A stretch of 64,000 bases of DNA from Microbacterium sp. LWH7-1.2 (GTDB taxonomy: Bacteria; Actinomycetota; Actinomycetes; Actinomycetales; Microbacteriaceae): NCBI RefSeq assembly GCF_038397755.1, contig NZ_CP151637.1, positions 1,302,001 to 1,366,000 on the forward strand. The letters are read 5' to 3'. The notes beneath the pieces were generated by a model. The model was not told the DNA's origin and searched no databases. It saw nothing but the letters and a program-made list of their open reading frames with translations. How positions within the stretch are numbered: the first letter of the stretch is position 1; every line of letters begins with the position of its first letter. A program made the translations under genes and the position numbers. This document shows, one piece after another, positions 25,500 to 34,468 of this stretch.

Positions 25500-26989
25500 A
25501 CGCACGAGATGACCAAAGAGTCCACAGTGCGGTGCTCGTGGGCCCCGCCGGGGAACGCAGAAAGGACCGCCGCGCAAGGAAGACAGCATCGCAACGACTC
25601 GCCGCCGACTCCCGAGCGACTGCTTCTGCGGCTCAGCGCGCCCAGTGGGAAGCGCTACGGGCTGATCAGCGGGCGACCACTTATCTCCCCGCATCCGGCG
25701 AGTCACGGCCTGCCGCGCTGCGCACACCCGGTCGCCTCCGTCTTCCCCGCCATCAGGACACGAGCGCGACCCTCGCCGGCGCGTACCCGTTCCTCGCCGA
25801 GGGCGGGCTGGGTTCTCAAGGCGTCTTCGTCGGGCAGGACCTCTACTCGGGCGCCTCGTTCGTCTACGACCCGTGGGTGCTCTACTCCCGCGGGATGATC
25901 ACCGCGCCGAACATCGTGCTCGCGGGGATCGTGGGCTCCGGCAAGTCCTCGCTCGTGAAGAGTCTCTACACGAGATCCATCCCCTTCGGCCGGCGGGTGT
26001 ACGTACCCGGTGACCCCAAGGGTGAGCACACCGCCGTCGCCGAAGCTGTCGGCGGGCAGGCGGTTGTGCTCGGACACGGGATGTCGAACCGCCTCAATCC
26101 CCTCGACGAAGGTCACCGCCCGTCAGGTCTCTCCGATGAGAGCTGGGCCGGCCAGGTCGCGTCACGTCGCCGCGATCTGATCGGCGCGCTGACCGAGACG
26201 GTGCTCGATCGACCGCTGAGCCCGCTCGAACACACGGCCATCGACCTCGCGCTCGCCGACGCGGTTCGCTCCTGCGATACACCCATCCTGCCGATGGTCG
26301 TCGAACGGATCCTCTCCCCCGACGAGTCTCAGCGAGCCGATCGCCGACTCGTGGAAGACGGCCGCGTAGTCGGGCATGCACTCCGACGACTCGTCGCCGG
26401 CGACCTCGCCGGACTCTTCGACGGCCCCAGCACGGTCACGTTCGACCCGAGCCTGCCGATGATCTCGCTCGACCTCTCCCGCGTCGCCGAGAACGCGACA
26501 CTCGTTTCCGTACTCATGACCTGCTCGTCCGCCTGGATGGAATCCGCCCTCCTCGACCCACACGGCGGGCAGCGATGGGTCGTCTACGACGAAGCCTGGC
26601 GGCTGATGTCGCACCCCGCTCTGCTGCGGCGCATGGACGCCCAGTGGCGGCTCGCGCGCCACTACGGGATCGCAAACCTCCTCGTGTTCCACAAGCTCTC
26701 CGACCTCGACAACGTCGGCGACCAAGGGTCCGCAATGCGGGCAATCGCATCCTCCCTCCTCGCCAACGCCGAGACCCGAATCATCTACCGTCAGGAAGCC
26801 GACCAGCTCGGCGCCACCGCGAGCGCGCTCGGGCTCACCGGAACTGAGCAGAGCCTGCTGCCGGGGCTCGGGACCGGTCAAGGTCTGTGGCGAATCAAGG
26901 ACCGCAGCTTCGTCGTGCAGCATCAGCTGCATCCCGCAGAGCTCGCAGCCTTCGATACCACCAGTCGGATGACGGAGGGCATGAAATGA
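25496..26989 (+). CDS. VirB4-type conjugation ATPase
   Basis: This 497-residue ATPase powers assembly of the transfer channel. Walker A is GIVGSGKSSLVK (about residue 144), Walker B is WVVYDEAWRLM, and HKLSDLDNVGDQG plus the ARHYGIANLLVF region match VirB4/TraC-type enzymes. The N-terminal VirB4 domain is short, as usual when an SCO6880-type protein is encoded upstream. GTG 25496 overlaps the previous stop; earlier in-frame codons lie inside the upstream gene in another frame and look non-native. It is coupled to the next gene by ATGA. Confidence 0.87.
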   Translation: MNARDDQRVHSAVLVGPAGERRKDRRARKTASQRLAADSRATASAAQRAQWEALRADQRATTYLPASGESRPAALRTPGRLRLPRHQDTSATLAGAYPFLAEGGLGSQGVFVGQDLYSGASFVYDPWVLYSRGMITAPNIVLAGIVGSGKSSLVKSLYTRSIPFGRRVYVPGDPKGEHTAVAEAVGGQAVVLGHGMSNRLNPLDEGHRPSGLSDESWAGQVASRRRDLIGALTETVLDRPLSPLEHTAIDLALADAVRSCDTPILPMVVERILSPDESQRADRRLVEDGRVVGHALRRLVAGDLAGLFDGPSTVTFDPSLPMISLDLSRVAENATLVSVLMTCSSAWMESALLDPHGGQRWVVYDEAWRLMSHPALLRRMDAQWRLARHYGIANLLVFHKLSDLDNVGDQGSAMRAIASSLLANAETRIIYRQEADQLGATASALGLTGTEQSLLPGLGTGQGLWRIKDRSFVVQHQLHPAELAAFDTTSRMTEGMK

Positions 26990-27564
26990 GCACAACGCAC
27001 GCGATGCGGAGAGCACCAGATGCCCTCAACGTGCCGCCGGTCTTTCCGGTGATCGCCATGACGATCGCGGCAGACGGAACCATGACGGTCGCCGTTGATG
27101 GGGCGCCGCTCGAGCCGCCCAGGTTCGGCCCACCGTGGGTTCGATCGTCCTTCGCGGCCGTCATCGATTCGGTGCTCGAGGATCGCGGCTCCCCTGTTCG
27201 GGTGCTGGTCTACGAGACCGACGGCACGGTCTTCTCCGACCTCATCACCAGACCGCTGCAACGGGAGCTTGACCCGATCTCGCCGCCGCCGCGCGATGAA
27301 TCCCTCGTCAGGGCCGTTCAAGGCTCGGACGCCCTGATCGATGCGGCACCGTTGATCGCACCGCCGCGGGTAGTGCTCGGCGAAGTCGGCTTCATCCCCG
27401 GCGAGGACGTCGCCGTCGCGATCATCGTTCGCCACATCAAGGCATCCGCGGACGGCTCGGCCCGAGCTCTCCTGGAGCCGGGAATCTGCCAGGTAAGCGC
27501 CACAGGCGAAGTAGTCCTCGTGGGGCGCATCTCCGGCACCTGCGTCATCGGAGACCTCACGTGA
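26986..27564 (+). CDS. Hypothetical conjugation-operon protein
   Basis: This 192-residue acidic soluble protein has no membrane span. It contains a beta-rich N-terminal half (MTIAADGTMTVAVDGAPLEP, VRVLVYETDGTVFSDLI) and ends in a short strand-rich segment. It sits between the VirB4-like ATPase and the coupling protein, overlapping both by four bases (ATGA and GTGA), so it is made in step with them. No family is recognised. The location suggests a structural or regulatory partner of the coupling protein. Confidence 0.65.
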   Translation: MSTTHAMRRAPDALNVPPVFPVIAMTIAADGTMTVAVDGAPLEPPRFGPPWVRSSFAAVIDSVLEDRGSPVRVLVYETDGTVFSDLITRPLQRELDPISPPPRDESLVRAVQGSDALIDAAPLIAPPRVVLGEVGFIPGEDVAVAIIVRHIKASADGSARALLEPGICQVSATGEVVLVGRISGTCVIGDLT

Positions 27565-29333
27565 ACGGCGGCCTCGACCTGGATGTCTCGGGTCGCGACG
27601 GCCTCGCCAACCTCGCCCTCCTCGGACTGGGTGCGGTCATCGCTATCGCCGCGGTCCTCCGTGTCGCCGGCGACGTCGCCGCGTTCCTCACCGGAGCGGC
27701 GCAACCGACCGGTGGTCTCGCCGCCGGACTTGGAGTGTTCGGTACCCCGGCAGAGCCCGGGGTGGCGCTGGGCTCCGCCGGGCTCAATCCGATCGCGTAC
27801 TGGATTGCCGTGGCCCTTCTTGTGGCGCTCGTCGCCGTTGCCGCGTGGTGGGTGTGGCGGGTTCTCCGCAACCTCACTCGCCACGCCCGCTCGGATCCCA
27901 ACCGCATCGCCGGAATCGCCTCCTCTGCCGACGTGCGGCGCGCCGCGTCGGACCGAGCGCTCCTTTCCCGAGCCGCCCATCTGCGGGCATCCGTCACCAA
28001 GCCGCAGCCCAGCGATGTCGGATATCTCGTCGGAGTAGCGCGGGGATCGAAGGTCTGGACTTCTGTCGAAGACTCCATCCTCGTCATCGGCCCGCCACGA
28101 TCCGGCAAGGGAGCCCACATCGTCATCAACGCGATCCTCGACGCACCGGGAGCAGTCGTCACGACCTCCACAAGGCCGGACAACTTGACGACGACGATCC
28201 GGGCGCGGATGAAACGCGGACCCATCGCTGTCTTCGATCCGCAACAGCTCGCCCCCGGCGTGCCGGCGGGATTGCGTTGGTCACCCGTGCGCGGGTGCGA
28301 GATCCCGCTCACGGCGATGATCCGAGCCGCAGGACTCGCGGCGGGCACCGGCCTGTCGAGCGTCGGCGTCGAGAACGGCGGCTTCTGGGAGGGGAAGACA
28401 CGCACCGCGCTGCAGGCGCTCCTACACGCGGCTGCGCTCGATGGTCGCTCACCCGCCGAGCTCTACCGTTGGACACTCGACCCGGCGGCCGCGCAGGAAG
28501 CTGTCGCGATTCTTACGAGCAGCCCGGCGGCGGCGGTCGGCTGGGCGGCGTCACTCGAGGCGATGATCGATGCCGACCCGCGCACGCGCGACTCCATCTG
28601 GCAAGGAGTCTCCCTCGCGCTCGCAGCCCTCGCCGACCCGCGCGTCCTCGATGCCGTCAGCCCGGGCGAGAATGAGCACTTCGACCCGGAGGCGTTCCTC
28701 CGCCACAACGGCACGCTGTACCTCCTAGCGACGGGAGCCGGCGCCGGCGCATCCTCCTCGCTGGTTGCCGCACTCGTCGAGGACCTCGTGGAGACAACCA
28801 GACGGATCGCGGCGCGCTCGCCCGGCGCCCGGCTCGACCCGCCCATTCTCTTGGCTCTGGACGAGATCGGAAACCTCGCGCCGCTGCCATCGCTGCCCGT
28901 TCTGATGGCGGAAGGCGGCGGCACCGGGATCACGACGATGCCAGTTCTCCAATCGCTCGCGCAGGCCCGCCAGCGTTGGGGCGACAACGCGGCCACGGCG
29001 ATCTGGGACGCGAGCATCGCGAAGATCGTGCTGGGTGGCGCATCCGGAACTCGGGATCTTCAGGACATCTCGACCCTCATCGGCGAACGCGACGAGGTCA
29101 CCGACTCCGTCACGGTCGGAGAACGCGGACTTCGCTCCAATCAGCGATCGACGCGCCGCGTTGCGATCATGCCGCCCGACGTCATCCGCACCCTGCCGTA
29201 CGGCACCGCGCTGCTCATGCTGCGCGCCGCGCCGCCCATCGTCACGCAGTTGCGTGAATGGACCTCGCGTCCTGACGGCGCCAAACTCCGCGACGACCGC
29301 GCCCGCATCGAGGAGCGACTGCGCCGGGGATAG
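27561..29333 (+). CDS. Type IV coupling protein (VirD4/TraG family)
   Basis: This 590-residue membrane-anchored ATPase brings the DNA-relaxase complex to the channel. Two hydrophobic segments lie near residues 14-45 and 76-105, followed by a cytoplasmic ATPase domain. Walker A is IGPPRSGKGAHIV (about 175), Walker B is ILLALDEIGNLAPLPSLP, and EGGGTGITTMPVLQSLAQAR matches the conserved VirD4 region. Length and order are typical for TraG/TraD proteins of actinobacterial elements. The GTG start overlaps the previous stop. No relaxase gene is found nearby, so its cargo partner must lie outside the window or be lost. Confidence 0.9.
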   Translation: MNGGLDLDVSGRDGLANLALLGLGAVIAIAAVLRVAGDVAAFLTGAAQPTGGLAAGLGVFGTPAEPGVALGSAGLNPIAYWIAVALLVALVAVAAWWVWRVLRNLTRHARSDPNRIAGIASSADVRRAASDRALLSRAAHLRASVTKPQPSDVGYLVGVARGSKVWTSVEDSILVIGPPRSGKGAHIVINAILDAPGAVVTTSTRPDNLTTTIRARMKRGPIAVFDPQQLAPGVPAGLRWSPVRGCEIPLTAMIRAAGLAAGTGLSSVGVENGGFWEGKTRTALQALLHAAALDGRSPAELYRWTLDPAAAQEAVAILTSSPAAAVGWAASLEAMIDADPRTRDSIWQGVSLALAALADPRVLDAVSPGENEHFDPEAFLRHNGTLYLLATGAGAGASSSLVAALVEDLVETTRRIAARSPGARLDPPILLALDEIGNLAPLPSLPVLMAEGGGTGITTMPVLQSLAQARQRWGDNAATAIWDASIAKIVLGGASGTRDLQDISTLIGERDEVTDSVTVGERGLRSNQRSTRRVAIMPPDVIRTLPYGTALLMLRAAPPIVTQLREWTSRPDGAKLRDDRARIEERLRRG

Positions 29334-29388
29334 CCGACGCACCTCCTTACTGATGGCCGACCTGCGGCCTCCCCGGTAGGAGCATCCG

Positions 29389-29814
29389 ATGACGATTCAC
29401 ACCCAACAGTCGCTCTCCGGCTTCCTCGCGTCCGAACCCCAACTCGCGTTCAACGCGAAGGGCGAGGCCCGCTTCTGGGCACGCATCGGGCAGGAGCACT
29501 TCGAGCGCAACGACGACGGCACCTTCACTCAGACCGAGACGACTTACCACGACCTCGTGATGTTCCGCCGCAACGCCGAACGCGCCTATGCGATGTTCAA
29601 CAAGGGCGACGCCTTCATCGCCGAGGGTTACACCCACACATCATCCCGACAGCGCGACGGCGAAACGGTCGAGACCGAAGAGTTCGTTGCGAAGCGCCTC
29701 GGCCACGACTCCGCTCGCACGAACTACACGCTGCAGCGCCGCCGCACCGTCCCGTCGCTGGCGCCCTCGACGCCGGCTGCGAGCAAGCCCACCGTGCGCC
29801 CCGTCACCCTCTGA
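29389..29814 (+). CDS. Single-stranded DNA-binding protein (element-encoded)
   Basis: This 141-residue protein has an OB-fold of the SSB type. FLASEPQLAFNAKGEARFWARI and the YHDLVMFRRNAERAYAMFNKGD region match the SSB core, followed by GYTHTSS and EFVAKRLGHD. The tail is short and basic (PTVRPVTL) and lacks the acidic DDDIPF-type tip of the housekeeping SSB, as is usual for plasmid and element versions. It probably coats the transferred strand during conjugation or establishment. It follows the coupling protein after 55 bases. Confidence 0.85.
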   Translation: MTIHTQQSLSGFLASEPQLAFNAKGEARFWARIGQEHFERNDDGTFTQTETTYHDLVMFRRNAERAYAMFNKGDAFIAEGYTHTSSRQRDGETVETEEFVAKRLGHDSARTNYTLQRRRTVPSLAPSTPAASKPTVRPVTL

Positions 29815-29824
29815 GGACACCCCG

Positions 29825-30394
29825 ATGCCTGCGGACGAGCCCCTCCACATCCCGGGCTACGTGTTCGAGCCGCCCACGCCCGATGAGCCGGATGCGGAGC
29901 CAGAAGGACTTCCTTCCATCCCCCGGCCGGTGAACTGGAACACTCTCACCTCAGACCGCGCCGCGTTCGAGTGGGTTGAGCTCGACAGGTGGGTGAACTG
30001 GCTGCGACGGACATACGGACTCGGCCCGTCGATCATTCCGCCGCTCTGGCATCGCCATCCCGAGCTCGTCTGGGAGCTCTCAGCCCTGCACCTCCACTGG
30101 CTCTGCGCCTACGACGAGCAGCAACACGGATCCGCCCCGCTGGGCTGGCACCAAGACTTCGCCGCAGCGCGCGAACGTCTTCACGACTGGGTAGCCGCGT
30201 CCGGCTCGCGGCTGGATCGCGACCGCGCCACACGCCAAACCGCGTGGCCGGGAGAAGACCCCGCGCCCACGATCGCCGAAGCGCCGATTCAGGATCGGGC
30301 GGCCGACTTCCGCACCTTCGTCGTCGAGGACATCGCGCGTCGGCGAGCCGTGGAGTATGCCTTCGTCGCCGACGGAGTTGGCCGGGATCAGTAG
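29825..30394 (+). CDS. DUF4913-family protein
   Basis: This 189-residue protein has a central block WVNWLRRTYGLGPSIIPPLW, then HRHPELVWELSALHLHWLCA, which fits the DUF4913 family common in actinobacterial plasmids and integrative elements. The W, H and P pattern is well conserved; the N-terminus is acidic and proline rich. DUF4913 genes usually lie next to conjugation genes, as here, ten bases after ssb. Molecular role unknown. ATG 29825 was chosen because it directly follows the ssb stop and the conserved block lies in this frame. Confidence 0.75.
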   Translation: MPADEPLHIPGYVFEPPTPDEPDAEPEGLPSIPRPVNWNTLTSDRAAFEWVELDRWVNWLRRTYGLGPSIIPPLWHRHPELVWELSALHLHWLCAYDEQQHGSAPLGWHQDFAAARERLHDWVAASGSRLDRDRATRQTAWPGEDPAPTIAEAPIQDRAADFRTFVVEDIARRRAVEYAFVADGVGRDQ

Positions 30395-30817
30395 ACCCGG
30401 GGCGGCTTCGGCTAGCGGCGCTGTAGCACGCGCGCCCCGAGAGACAGACTGCTCGCATACCCGCTCGCGAACGCGCCCAAGTTCGTCCGGGTCAAACGCA
30501 AACGTCGAGCTCGGCGGCTCCCGACAACTCGACGCCGCCGTTCGTCTCGTGCCCGGCGCCGCCATTCTTCGAGGTCCACCCGCGTGCGCACGCTGGAGGA
30601 CCGGTATCCGGACGCGCGTCCCCGCTCACGCCCGCGGGCAGTGCACCCGTGAGGACCGCTACATCGGCTGACCGGATGCCATCGGCGCCGTCCTGCACCG
30701 AGTTCTGCTCGACCGCTCGTGCGCTGAACGGTTGGTTGCGAGTCTGGACGAGTCCAGGCCTCGGCCATTGCGCTCTTTCCTAACGAGTCGGTGGCGGCTG
30801 CCATACTCAGGAGCAAC
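30395..30817. other. Gene-free stretch before the HEPN gene
   Basis: About 420 bases hold only low-quality Arg/Ser-rich open frames on both strands, without ribosome sites or family motifs. The composition drifts toward lower GC near its right end. It probably contains the promoter of the next gene and marks the border between transfer genes and cargo. Confidence 0.5.
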
Positions 30818-32470
30818 ATGAGGAGCGAGCCAAGCAAGGAAGAGACCGCGGAGATCCTCCGGCAGGCGGACGAACGAAGCACAAGCCAAACGAACGGCAG
30901 CGGGCCGTGGACGGTCGTGTGCGACAACTGGGACGAGGACAACCGAGGAGGCGGCCGCTTCGCTGCATTCTCAATACCCGAGTACCGCAAACGTGCGCTC
31001 CAGAGCGCGGCCTGGGACCTCACCAAGGGGGATGGCTTCCCTGGGTTCTCGCAGGGCCATGAGAACGGTGATTGGGTCACGACCTATCACCGCAACGCTT
31101 CCGGTCCGGACGTTGAGCCGCTCGTTATTGTGCAGTACATGCACGGCGTTGCGCCCGATGCGTATCTCATCTCCGAGGAGTTCCGGCTTCTACTCAACCT
31201 GTGGGAGGACCGGTCGACGGGCAACTTCTACAGCGTGACCGAAGACGGTGCCAAGGAGCTCGCGATCGAGTTCGCCGGAGAGCGAATCCGCATTCGGACC
31301 CCACTACTGCGCCGTTTCCAGGCCGCTCGTCAGCTCGATCTCGTGCTGTTCTCTGACACGGATGTCACTGTGGAGACGGAACAACCAGCCGATGCGTTTC
31401 GCGACCTCGAGGAGGATGACCACATCGAGGGCGACTCAGTAGTGTACCTGGGAGTCGGTGACATGGACTTCCACGAGAATCAGGTGTTCTCCCGCCTGCT
31501 GGTGAAGAGGGTCTTGCCGGCACCCTCGAGGGAGAAGAGCGGGATCTGGCCGTGGGACCGCCAGGATGAGGAGTACCCGGAGTTCATCATTGGTGAAGAC
31601 GAGGACGGGCGCCCACTCAAGTTCACGTGCGAGGAAGACAAGCTCGCCAACTACTTCGGCAAGAACCCAGACGCTCCGCACTACCTCACGCCTGTGTTCT
31701 TCAAACCAGAAGTACTCAAGCGCTACTATGACGATCCTGCTCTATACACCGTGACCGACGGGCGTCTCACTTGCGGGTCGCTATGGGGTGTGCAGATCGA
31801 CAATGGCAGCCCTGCCGCAGTCATGGTCTTCCTGGGCGACCTCGGCCGCGACATCCCGAGTAGTCACAGGGATCATTGGCGGGCATACAACATCCCGCCG
31901 GTCGGAACAATGAGCGAGTCGACCTTCCGACGATCGTTCCTGGCGCAGCCCGCCGAAACCGAGAACCCGGAACACCTCTTCAAGAATGCCTACCTCGCGA
32001 TCCAACGCCAGTGGCTCGCGACGTGGGGATGGGGACTGTACCGCGATGCAAAGGGAAGCGATGCGGAACTGATCCAACGAGCCCGGATTCCGCTCAACAA
32101 CACAGACACCGAGTTTGAAGCGCAACTGTTGAACCTCGCGAAGTTGCTGATCGATCTTCTGAACGAGGGTGCAATCGCGAAGGGTCTGCCGCCGGTCAAG
32201 GGCGAGAAGGGCATCGCGAAGCTCGGCCGCTTTCTCGAGGCGCACGGCTATGAGCACACCGATCGCGACGTCGCGCTCCTGCGCCGCGTTCAAGGACTAC
32301 GGTCAAGAATCGCGGCCCACACGTCAGGATCAAGCGGGCAAGCGTTTCTTGCTGGAGAGTTGGATGGCAAGAGCAAGAGCGACTTCATCCAGCACCTAAT
32401 GGTCGAAGCGACGCAGATGTTTGCCGGCCTATCAAAACTGCGCCCTGGGACTGAAGATCCGGAAGGCTAG
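30818..32470 (+). CDS. Large protein with C-terminal HEPN-type RNase motif (candidate defence factor)
   Basis: This 550-residue acidic protein has no recognised N-terminal family. Residues about 25-400 are mixed alpha/beta with many acidic and aromatic residues (GVGDMDFHENQVFSRLL, EYPEFIIGEDEDGRPLKF, APHYLTPVFF). Residues about 440-540 are all helical and contain KGIAKLGRFLEAHGYEHTD and VQGLRSRIAAHTSG, in which R495 and H501 fit the HEPN RNase signature Rx4-6H. HEPN tails of this sort occur in abortive-infection proteins. ATG 30818 has AGGAG at the right distance. Codon use is less GC-rich than the neighbours. It stands alone in the cargo block. A role as an RNA-cutting phage sensor is inference. 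Confidence 0.6.
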   Translation: MRSEPSKEETAEILRQADERSTSQTNGSGPWTVVCDNWDEDNRGGGRFAAFSIPEYRKRALQSAAWDLTKGDGFPGFSQGHENGDWVTTYHRNASGPDVEPLVIVQYMHGVAPDAYLISEEFRLLLNLWEDRSTGNFYSVTEDGAKELAIEFAGERIRIRTPLLRRFQAARQLDLVLFSDTDVTVETEQPADAFRDLEEDDHIEGDSVVYLGVGDMDFHENQVFSRLLVKRVLPAPSREKSGIWPWDRQDEEYPEFIIGEDEDGRPLKFTCEEDKLANYFGKNPDAPHYLTPVFFKPEVLKRYYDDPALYTVTDGRLTCGSLWGVQIDNGSPAAVMVFLGDLGRDIPSSHRDHWRAYNIPPVGTMSESTFRRSFLAQPAETENPEHLFKNAYLAIQRQWLATWGWGLYRDAKGSDAELIQRARIPLNNTDTEFEAQLLNLAKLLIDLLNEGAIAKGLPPVKGEKGIAKLGRFLEAHGYEHTDRDVALLRRVQGLRSRIAAHTSGSSGQAFLAGELDGKSKSDFIQHLMVEATQMFAGLSKLRPGTEDPEG

Positions 32471-32484
32471 CAACCCCGGAATCA

Positions 32485-32541
32485 GCTCAGGTTGAGCCAA
32501 GGTGCTTTTTAACGGCATCGGCAGCCGGCGGTTACCGCCGG
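32485..32541 (+). terminator. Hairpins after the HEPN gene
   Basis: Two hairpins follow the stop codon: GCTCA-GGT-TGAGC (32485-32497) with five T residues at 32506-32510, and a perfect 7-bp stem CCGGCGG-TTA-CCGCCGG (32525-32541). Neither is a textbook terminator, but together they probably end the transcript. Confidence 0.35.
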
Positions 32542-32762
32542 AGCGAGATCGAGTGAGTAACGGGATCCAAGGTGCCCAGCTCCATTTCGGCGCGCTCGAC
32601 CACGGTCCTGCGGGCAGCCGGCGATGGCAACGTGGTCCTTGGCACGGCTAAGCGAGCGCTATAGCGGCACGCGCCATCTGAGCGTGCAGTTTCTCTGCCA
32701 GCCGCCTGCTCCCGAAGCCGAACGAGCTTTCGAGTGCTGGCTGCGACCGCGTCGGGCGGGCC

Positions 32763-33281
32763 CTAGTTCGGCAAAGCGTAGGTCGGTAGCCACGGGCGGC
32801 CAGAACCCTCCGTCGACCAGCGCTCGTACAGCCTCCCGTATTGGGTGCGGAGCTCCGCGAGCCTTCTGTCCAGCACCCGGCCAGCCTGCCGCTTGTCGTC
32901 CGTGTCGGAATCTTCGAGCTGCCAGATATGGCGGTTCCGCGTCTCGGTCACCTTGACGGCCTCGGCGATGAGCAGCGCGCCCACCTGAACATCTGGAAGC
33001 GTCGGACCGGTATCGCACAAGTAGCGAGCAGACCAATAGACGACGTAGTCGTCTTCGTCATCGCTCCACCGCTCGACCTCGAACCACCACCTGTCACCGT
33101 GCGGCCATCCGCGCACCCGCTCCGGTCTGGCAAGGCTGAAAACCCGGAAGTCAGAGAACGCGCACGCACTAACCGCGGGGCGGTTGCCGTCACCGAAGTC
33201 GTAAGCGACGTCGCTGAGCCCGAGATGCTCGATCAGCAGCTCATAGACAGCGAGCACCTTCTGACTGTCGGCGGCTCCCAT
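32763..33281 (-). CDS. Hypothetical Trp-rich protein
   Basis: This 172-residue soluble protein is rich in Trp, Tyr and Asp (RGWPHGDRWWFEVERWSDDE, then DDYVVYWSARYLCD) and ends with a helical, charged region (RVLDRRLAELRTQYGRLYERW). No known motif was found. Its codon pattern and residue mix look like a true protein, whereas the overlapping plus-strand frame is proline/arginine filler. The ribosome site is weak, so the ATG is tentative. It sits among defence-like genes but nothing ties it to a function. Confidence 0.55.
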   Translation of the reverse strand: MGAADSQKVLAVYELLIEHLGLSDVAYDFGDGNRPAVSACAFSDFRVFSLARPERVRGWPHGDRWWFEVERWSDDEDDYVVYWSARYLCDTGPTLPDVQVGALLIAEAVKVTETRNRHIWQLEDSDTDDKRQAGRVLDRRLAELRTQYGRLYERWSTEGSGRPWLPTYALPN

Positions 33282-33637
33282 GCGCTCATGATGTCAGACG
33301 GGCTACGGGACCGCAGAGGTGTGCCGGCCCGGCCGCCGCGCGTAGGCGGGGCTCCGCCTACGCCCGAGTGTCACCAATTACCCGACTAGCTGTGACCTCA
33401 GGACTACGGGATCGAAGTGCGGCGCTCACTCATCCTTGCCGGAGCAGAGCGCGACGCGCCCGATCGGTCACGCTCACGCTGAGAGCTGTCGCCACTCCTG
33501 GTTCTTCACTCCCGCGGCGCGAATCCTTCGGCCCGTGGGCACATTCTCGCGCGAATCCCACGTGCCCATCGGAGACGACACTTCGACCAAGAGTCTGCGC
33601 GGATGTACCACCGCAGTGCACGTCAGACGTGGCCGCG
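33282..33637. other. Gene-free stretch with a strong hairpin at 33340-33363
   Basis: These 356 bases hold no convincing gene. They contain a perfect 10-bp inverted repeat, GCGTAGGCGG and CCGCCTACGC with a GGCT loop, at 33340-33363. It may end transcription of the DUF488 gene, which reads leftwards from 34282, although it lies 275 bases past that stop. Confidence 0.45.
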
Positions 33638-34282
33638 CTACCCGCGAACCATCTCTGATTCCAGAGCAGCGCGTACATGGTCGAGGACTTGCTCTCGGTG
33701 ACAGTGGTGTTCGTCTTCTTCGAAGCAGAACACGGCGATCGTCTGCGTCCGGGCGAGCTCCACGAGTTCTTTCAGACTGGTGCCCGCTGCGTCGTGTGTG
33801 AGCGTGTTGCGGTACCGGTCGCGTGCCTGGTGAGCGGATGAAGATGTGGTTTCCGCGTATCCGTCCCGGTTGGCGCGTGGGTTGCCAAGTGAGGGCATGT
33901 GGCGGTAGCGGATCCCGGCTTGCTCGAGCGCGGTTGTGAGGGCCTTCTTGGAAAATCCTGGCTTGCGTGAGATGGCGTTCAATCGCACGTCGACGAGGGT
34001 TTCTACGCCGCGGAGGCGGAGCCGGGAGATGAGCGCGTCCTGGGTCAGGCCTTCGTATCCGATTCCGGTGATGTCCACGTTCGGTTTCCTCCTCGTTGTG
34101 CGTTGGCGGTGGGCTGCGACTCGGCATCGCGTGCCGCAGTATTGCGCGCCGCGCCGTCCGGCGAAGGAGGCGCCGCACCATAGGCAGGTGCGCGACGTGG
34201 GCCGACGAGCGCGCAGCTCACGGCTCACGCTGGTCGACAGTGCTTCGAGCTCCTCCAACGTTAGAGCCCGGACATCCTCCAT
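33638..34282 (-). CDS. DUF488 protein with N-terminal zinc finger
   Basis: This 214-residue protein has an N-terminal Cys4 finger (C33, C36, C49, C53; TCLWCGASF and QYCGTRCRVAAHRQ) joined to a DUF488 domain (about 70-205). DUF488 landmarks are ITGIGYEGLTQD, LVDVRLNAISRKPGFSK and the AVFCFEEDEHHCHR signature (CxE...CHR). Stand-alone DUF488 proteins usually lack the finger. The start is uncertain: ATG 34282 has no ribosome site but follows a TATGAT -10 by seven bases, which suits a leaderless transcript, while ATG 34333 would add 17 residues. A 27-bp palindrome covers that promoter. It follows the 275-residue gene in the same direction and may act with it. DUF488 function is unknown. Confidence 0.78.
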   Translation of the reverse strand: MEDVRALTLEELEALSTSVSRELRARRPTSRTCLWCGASFAGRRGAQYCGTRCRVAAHRQRTTRRKPNVDITGIGYEGLTQDALISRLRLRGVETLVDVRLNAISRKPGFSKKALTTALEQAGIRYRHMPSLGNPRANRDGYAETTSSSAHQARDRYRNTLTHDAAGTSLKELVELARTQTIAVFCFEEDEHHCHREQVLDHVRAALESEMVRG

Positions 34283-34306
34283 GTAACGGATCATATCTGT
34301 TACATG
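34280..34306. promoter_or_regulatory. 27-bp near-perfect palindrome over the DUF488 start
   Basis: Arms CATGTAAC (34280-34287) and GTTACATG (34299-34306) are perfectly complementary, and inner positions continue the symmetry: 11 of 13 pairs match around a central A at 34293. On the minus strand it contains TATGAT, a good -10, seven bases before the ATG. Its size and placement fit an operator at which a dimeric repressor would block the promoter. The repressor is not identified. Confidence 0.6.
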
Positions 34307-34468
34307 CAGGATGTTGCGGAGGCGTGTGGACATGCCACCTGGCGGACCCGCCCGACCCTCACCCGCCCGGTCTGCCTTATCGCCGCATGGGTGAGGGCGC
34401 AATGGTCAGTGCCCGCGGTCACCACTGACCGAGCACGACGGCCGCGACGGATGTTTCAGACGGCCTTA

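Noticed and set aside
30357..30671. 104-codon plus-strand frame after the DUF4913 gene
   Set aside because: Low complexity, no ribosome site, overlaps the end of the DUF4913 gene.
32841..33389. 182-codon plus-strand frame opposite the Trp-rich gene
   Set aside because: Less protein-like than the minus-strand frame and lacks a ribosome site.
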